Assembly: GCA_031284385.1 (NCBI GenBank)
Contig: JAISZZ010000149.1
Span: 1-19,442, forward strand
Length of the DNA stretch: 19,442 nucleotides
Direction of reading: 5' to 3'
DNA from: Treponema sp.
Lineage (GTDB): Bacteria; Spirochaetota; Spirochaetia; Treponematales; Breznakiellaceae
Positions 17,101-19,442 of this stretch are shown one piece after another. Position 1 is the first letter of the stretch; each line of letters starts with the position of its first letter. The notes below the pieces were generated by a model. It saw only the letters and a list, made by a program, of their open reading frames with translations. It searched no databases and was not told where the DNA came from. The position numbers and the translations under genes are program-made.

Positions 17101-18843
17101 TTTAACCGTAATGGCAAAAAGGGTCCTAACGGCAGGATAGACAGAATCCGATTACAGGCTCCGGGTCCCATGAATGCCGATTTTAGCGACTTCTCGTTGG
17201 AAATAGAAGGTTACAAGCTAAATACAAATATGGGAGACAAAGGCTACCAACTTTCTCCCAGTGAGGATATGGTTTTTATATTCTTGCAAGAAAATGATAT
17301 GCCCGATACGGGAGCGATGCCTAAATTGAACTTGGAAAATACTTCGCTTAAACTGAAATATCCCCCGTTAGGCAGTGATGGAATTATTACTATACCGGAG
17401 AGGTCAGATCACATGGGATACTATCTTATTCCTGTAGATACCGCCCCGCCCAGAATAGCCTATTCTCTAGCCGTACCGGGCGAAAAACAGGTGTATATAC
17501 GTTTTACGGAACCTGTAAATTCGACGACGCTGCCCACTACAGGAGCTTTTGGCAACAATACGATTGATGGCGCGCCTATACCGTTACCTAAAGGAACTGG
17601 ATCGGTTTACGCTCAGGAATATCTTATTCCACTGAACGGCAGCTACAGCGCCAATGAAATTATGAACGGCATTACCTACGATGAAAGTATATTTGAAAGC
17701 GTCATGGATGTACCGCCGGATCCCCCCACATGGCCTGAGCCGCTAGGTTCTACATATTATCCGACGGATTATGATTATGGTGATTACAAAACGATTGATA
17801 CGGGAGGAGCAGCGTTCCCGCAGGGGTTGAAAACTGGTGGGCTAAATATTTGGCAGCCTAATACATTCAGAATGGGCGCATACGGAACATGGGGGGATCC
17901 GGACAATCCAGAAGGTCCGGTCACATCCGTACCGCACCGCGTATCAGACCTTCTTGTGATGGTAAAACCGGAGAATGCAAATGATACCAAACTGTCGTTA
18001 TGGCCGCTGTTCGTCCGCGATATTGCTGGCATGAAGGATGTGCGGCCCGGCATGGCAACCGTATATGACGGCAGCGAAACTATACGCAACACCGATTTAT
18101 ATGTGGGAAACATAAACGCTCCCAACATAACACTCGATCTCCCCCCGCAAATTAGTTTTGGTTTTGATATCTCCGGTAACTACAAAGAACAGCCGGCGGA
18201 CGGATTGTGGCTGCCCAAAACCGAACCGCCCACTCCACGACAGGAAGGCGCGCAGTTTTATCCGCCGCCCTATATCAACATGGTGACTAAGGCGTATGAA
18301 ATAGAAATAGACAAGCTTAATAGCGCCATGACACCCTCCGGCACACCGGAGGAGGGGCAATACCCATACCCCATCACTCTGCCGGAAAAAGGCTTGATGC
18401 CTGAAAAGCTGCTAGAGTTTATATATATTCTTTTAAACCCATCAGAAAGCAAAGGATTGGGGCCGCTTTACGGCGTGCGTATCAACGGCGGTTGGCGCGA
18501 CGACTGGTACAATAATTTGGCCACATTCAAGATAAAGATACGTGATATTGTGTACCAGCGTTCCGGCGCGACAATTTTAAGCAATGTGATAAATCCAACA
18601 AAAGGCGAAAAAGCCGTGCTGAACTACGAACTTACCCGCGATGGCCCGGTAACGGTTCAAGTATTCACGCTGGACGGCGTTCTGGTACAAACGCTTTACC
18701 GCGGCAGCCGTCCCGCAGGCGAGTATGTCGAGGCATGGGACGGAAAAAATAACGGCGGTAACATTGTCGCCCGCGGAATGTACTTTATCCGCATTGTCGC
18801 GCCCGACATCGACGAAATCCGTAAAGTGATGGTTGTCAAATAG
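11173..18843 (+). CDS. Giant secreted repeat-rich surface protein with C-terminal FlgD-type Ig domain
   Basis: A single 2556-residue frame without interruption. Residues 1-20 form a signal peptide with a hydrophobic core and cleavage near AVWG-VD. A module TWIGTASNNWDDSGNWNPG follows the signal, and a related one with TDWNTAGNWYSNIVP starts near 287. From about 30 to 1850 the protein is Gly/Ser/Thr/Asn-rich with short beta-strand periodicity, as in filamentous haemagglutinin or autotransporter beta-helices. A proline-rich hinge (PAPPPPQPGD) lies near 1872-1881. Beyond it are globular regions, including an Ig-like segment TAPPRIAYS near 2090. The last ~85 residues (VLNYELTRDGPVTVQVFTLD to KVMVVK) form a FlgD-type Ig domain seen at the ends of many secreted proteins. 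No beta-barrel translocator is visible, so it is unlike a classic autotransporter. A purine-rich AAGGAAA lies about 13 nt before the ATG. The likely role is adhesion or a surface layer; the substrate is unknown. Confidence 0.85.
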   Translation: MNKILSMLVIIAYFNAAVWGVDYTWIGTASNNWDDSGNWNPGTGYPGSSDKATIAGTVAIITTGPTASVGTLEITGMAAVGIAGGTFTNIDVNNGATLTANGDISAATVNNSGTFILGSGVLGVTGDLTVAGTLTGGSGNISVGGALTIAAGGVFTASSGTTAVGGNWNNSGIFSHSNGTVNFTTGTHEVTGDNTFYIITATTSGSELRFEGGKTQTITNSIILDGGTLKSTDTTQFIFDVDTATVNITNTVISDAYSTKYIGGTVGDPINNNTDNGNNINFFVGYVWSGLSGSDTDWNTAGNWYSNIVPDTATPKVIIPYAINQPTTTSDITVPVLEIGSAAALTMGNHNLTVTAVGGFSMNDSATLVLDGVSGQTVTLSPAGEISTGTVKYTSANTGLAGINKFKNIVITAGAREATFAITANGSLSIESGASLAMDENDLTALAYSNEGTLILTGSETLSFPQDTNSGLTQFNDSAGAGLSGLTSFYDITIVNGGNRIATGTLDIKGSLNLNGGSLTLAGNASVAGSAGIAASTYLNIGGNTFIVSGMLGNFEPEGVINSSGGSIIISEKLFTQKSTGVLTGNGISIKAKGGISATESANSIAGNISLEDTDGGVIAFVTNPSPSAGIAITKAVSADGDINISNYGGGITSSAVVEAKNLTLTGSGAIAFTGANEVTGSVSLSGSNGVKYNSVNDLTVTKAVNDISGNLEITAAGKVINLNTGGSITSVSGEVKIEASSIKLFEDTLILSGGNMNINSNVDGLNAGSQSIKFNAGTSTITLTGNAGNAIALKEFAALSNIEKNGDLTIAAGTITLGSGGGGSISVSAYDNKNITLKTDGLYSENSGNSINAGTGIVTFAPYTNGKTIEFGDTDSSSSDIYYSSNFSNLTAGGVAIGNSSSGTLSVSGVAGAKYKLTLESASDIVFTGNYTNSAHKALTINAGGEMVTDVSATSPITIDIGTDAANSKLTVNSKIRLEQNLEIKADGGIIFNKDVYSSPGGQLDLTLNTLNNDIVFGGTVGSLSFMELGSLSIGTKSRVEGTGAAGVMVYAGYMGLSPDGVEIDSGGKNIILRLDGLINKGATVDAGAGTFTLSPLTANKTVEYGDGNTGVSNIYYQSLWKGITAASYIVGSEATGKISVSKTGYDTGVFGGTGVSYPMTLQNDENADIEIVGEYQSAGKYLTLRIGTAAAAAGTVSGNGVIEVSAGKISLGGGAFNAQRNGNLNVSVSVNAEGGIVFKGNLNVAASGKNLSMNAGAANILMAGAVGNSTGKLGAITVGTDASYGTGASNVTFGGDVYSSGDVNIKHRGTLSILGNIDAEGGFHQNSGIAAAGTAGVKAAHVRVGSESKDYDRDFKIETKSTSSIIFYNDIIVFNDLTLNETAGGKIETKNIYAHYSTYYTPNDRAWNLTVQSETASPGDIKISGSIGIKDDTATLIGLKTDAFGNVTLNGDKVTNTSIYSKTDTQTNTSGSVAVKTNSDWALSPSNGESVIVIQTAGGSITQTGAASNNVTFTKSVIMSSGETGGYASKAAPISIASKIERGTAARTDLSFITLGKVEITSAGAGSFPIVGTITVNGAGTFTLTSTNSADGVYAANLVFNGKTNTIFDSSKGDTPISNVEIDHDTGTGIILTKDVFQSGTVPLLNIKRGFLDLAAVSTNWRMADNSGTGFYAKTGEIRAQSEAAEIRTAGDFVVESGVTTTNVGSLSITMSGGAGTSSATSINIGKPSEFLFKNFKLISTDQLGPGGSATMTSKGWVKAESDLYLTGNWTVPLTDTDKAQYSNLNDSYQHFRPGTYSVNFVPTTGGTASISGDTLWYDLNIDNTTKKAENFWIEFAGYPHIHRVVNKFLANGGKTASNQRVNITRIGHTPAPPPPQPGDTNWSDQAPNWDDINKGVYVPDDNGGFFWILNKDGAYADTANLNIWYNYVTPDSIPLNQSVTAPWGFPRGGDQIAHYCRNWRDDAGFIYSFTEDVFNRNGKKGPNGRIDRIRLQAPGPMNADFSDFSLEIEGYKLNTNMGDKGYQLSPSEDMVFIFLQENDMPDTGAMPKLNLENTSLKLKYPPLGSDGIITIPERSDHMGYYLIPVDTAPPRIAYSLAVPGEKQVYIRFTEPVNSTTLPTTGAFGNNTIDGAPIPLPKGTGSVYAQEYLIPLNGSYSANEIMNGITYDESIFESVMDVPPDPPTWPEPLGSTYYPTDYDYGDYKTIDTGGAAFPQGLKTGGLNIWQPNTFRMGAYGTWGDPDNPEGPVTSVPHRVSDLLVMVKPENANDTKLSLWPLFVRDIAGMKDVRPGMATVYDGSETIRNTDLYVGNINAPNITLDLPPQISFGFDISGNYKEQPADGLWLPKTEPPTPRQEGAQFYPPPYINMVTKAYEIEIDKLNSAMTPSGTPEEGQYPYPITLPEKGLMPEKLLEFIYILLNPSESKGLGPLYGVRINGGWRDDWYNNLATFKIKIRDIVYQRSGATILSNVINPTKGEKAVLNYELTRDGPVTVQVFTLDGVLVQTLYRGSRPAGEYVEAWDGKNNGGNIVARGMYFIRIVAPDIDEIRKVMVVK
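13669..14620 (+). repeat. Diverged internal repeat in the giant surface protein
   Basis: Two segments of about 80 residues align by eye. The first (near 13669-13910) contains KNITLKTDGLY, TIEFGD, IYYSS and SGTLSVSG. The second (near 14379-14620) contains KNIILRLDGLI, TVEYGD, IYYQS and TGKISVS. They look like an old duplication of a beta-helix module. They are similar in protein but not close in DNA. Confidence 0.65.
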
Positions 18844-18849
18844 TGTCCG

Positions 18850-18876
18850 CGAATTATACGAATTACACGAATTACG
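18850..18876. repeat. 9-bp tandem repeat, three copies
   Basis: cgaattata (18850-18858), cgaattaca (18859-18867) and cgaattacg (18868-18876) follow directly on each other, 7 bp after the stop codon of the giant protein gene. It is non-coding as far as can be seen. Confidence 0.85.
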
Positions 18877-18899
18877 CGCACACTCATTCGGGTTTTGAA

Positions 18900-18931
18900 G
18901 GGAGATGGTGGGGGGTGGGGGGAAGTCTCCC
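18900..18931. repeat. G-rich hairpin upstream of the transposase gene
   Basis: gggaga (18900-18905) pairs with tctccc (18926-18931). The 20-nt loop holds two G6 runs separated by one T (18910-18915 and 18917-18922). It may mark or lie near the left end of the insertion sequence, or act as a weak transcription block. A G-quadruplex with two-layer tetrads is possible. No opposite IS end is in the window to confirm a boundary. Confidence 0.5.
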
Positions 18932-19003
18932 ATATGCACTAACTTATATTTGACAAACTATCGGTTTAATGACATACCGTAAAAAACACCGGAGCTTTGT
19001 AAT

Positions 19004-19442
19004 ATGCCGTCAATAGCCAAATTATTGCCGCTGCTCGGAAAGGATTACGAGCGGAAATGTATCGAACTCGGGATTATAAAGCGTGCGCGTGAAATCAAAA
19101 CGCCCGCCGATTTAATGATGCTCTGTTTGTTTCATCTGCTCAACGGAGTGTCGCTTGCCGCGGTCAGCACGGTCGCTTTCGCCTTGAAAATAGGGGATTT
19201 CAGCGACGTAGCGTTTATGAAAAAAGAAAGCCAAATGCGGCGAATGGTTCAAACATATAAGCGCGGAGTTGTCGCGTGACGGGTTAATTTCATATCCGAA
19301 GCCGGCTTATTTAGAAGGCCGCCGAGTGTTGGCGGTAGACGCGTCCGATGTGGTAGAAAAGGGGCGCAGCGGGGAAACCTACCGTCTGCATTATGCGATA
19401 GACCTCCATACGATGACCAGCGACACGTTCAAATTAGAAAAG
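19004..19442 (+). pseudogene. IS4-type transposase, 5' part, frameshifted and cut by window edge
   Basis: The N-terminus MPSIAKLLPLLGKDYERKC is that of an IS4-like DDE transposase, with a GGAG ribosome-binding site about 9 nt before the ATG. The first frame runs to a stop at 19279. The conserved protein, however, continues in the +1 frame from about 19230 as AKCGEWFKHISAELSRDG and later RRVLAVDASDV, whose aspartates include the first catalytic residue, then YRLHYAIDLHTMT to the window end. One A too many in the six-A run at 19220-19225 accounts exactly for the break: five A give AFMKKKAKCGEWF without interruption. The gene is therefore a one-base frameshift mutant, a sequencing slip, or less likely read by +1 frameshifting. 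The element's left end probably lies between 18844 and 19003; a TTGACA box (18950-18955) is upstream without a good -10. The rest is off-window. Confidence 0.82.

Noticed and set aside
19220..19226. AAAAAAG as a programmed -1 frameshift site in the transposase
   Set aside because: The sequence is a canonical slippery heptamer, but the conserved downstream protein is in the +1 frame. A -1 shift leads to a stop within about ten codons.

Overview
The window most resembles a host-associated spirochete, probably Treponema-like. The reasons are a long-form pyrophosphate-dependent phosphofructokinase, an rsmI-flgM-truB cluster that places a flagellar anti-sigma factor among RNA-modification genes, an Rpn-type PD-(D/E)XK protein, a lipoprotein that looks phase-variable, and a very large secreted protein ending in a FlgD-type Ig domain. 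This assignment comes from gene content only; there is no rRNA in the window.

Positions 1-2842 (minus strand) hold a likely defence cluster transcribed leftwards: an SMC/ABC-type ATPase, a PIN-fold nuclease 2 bp after it, and 27 bp further on a beta-class (type III Mod-like) DNA methyltransferase that runs off the left edge. The ATPase and PIN genes are strongly AT-rich. The methyltransferase is a mosaic, with GC-rich catalytic ends and an AT-rich centre that fits a swapped target-recognition domain. Positions 2903-5465 (minus) are housekeeping: pfp, followed by a COG0731-type radical SAM protein that carries a 15-bp tandem repeat. Positions 5466-6184 have no convincing gene but contain inverted repeats and a strong terminator.

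Positions 6185-7914 (minus) encode a GLUG-repeat surface lipoprotein. It is interrupted by a run of 13 G (C on the coding strand) that puts it out of frame here, so it is either a phase-variable gene in the OFF state or a homopolymer error. A good sigma-70-type promoter precedes it. Positions 8128-10097 (plus) are rsmI, flgM and truB, tightly spaced. Positions 10176-11081 (plus) encode an Rpn-family protein with a strong internal ribosome-binding site and in-frame ATG that could yield a separate C-terminal product. Positions 11173-18843 (plus) are a single 2556-residue secreted, repeat-rich protein. The right edge has a 9-bp tandem repeat, a G-rich hairpin, and the 5' part of an IS4-type transposase gene broken by a frameshift in a poly-A run.

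The best candidates for something new are (i) the ATPase-PIN pair coupled to a mosaic methyltransferase and (ii) the possible intragenic second product of the Rpn gene. The lipoprotein homopolymer switch is the clearest regulatory observation. All functional statements rest on motifs read by eye; no database search was possible.
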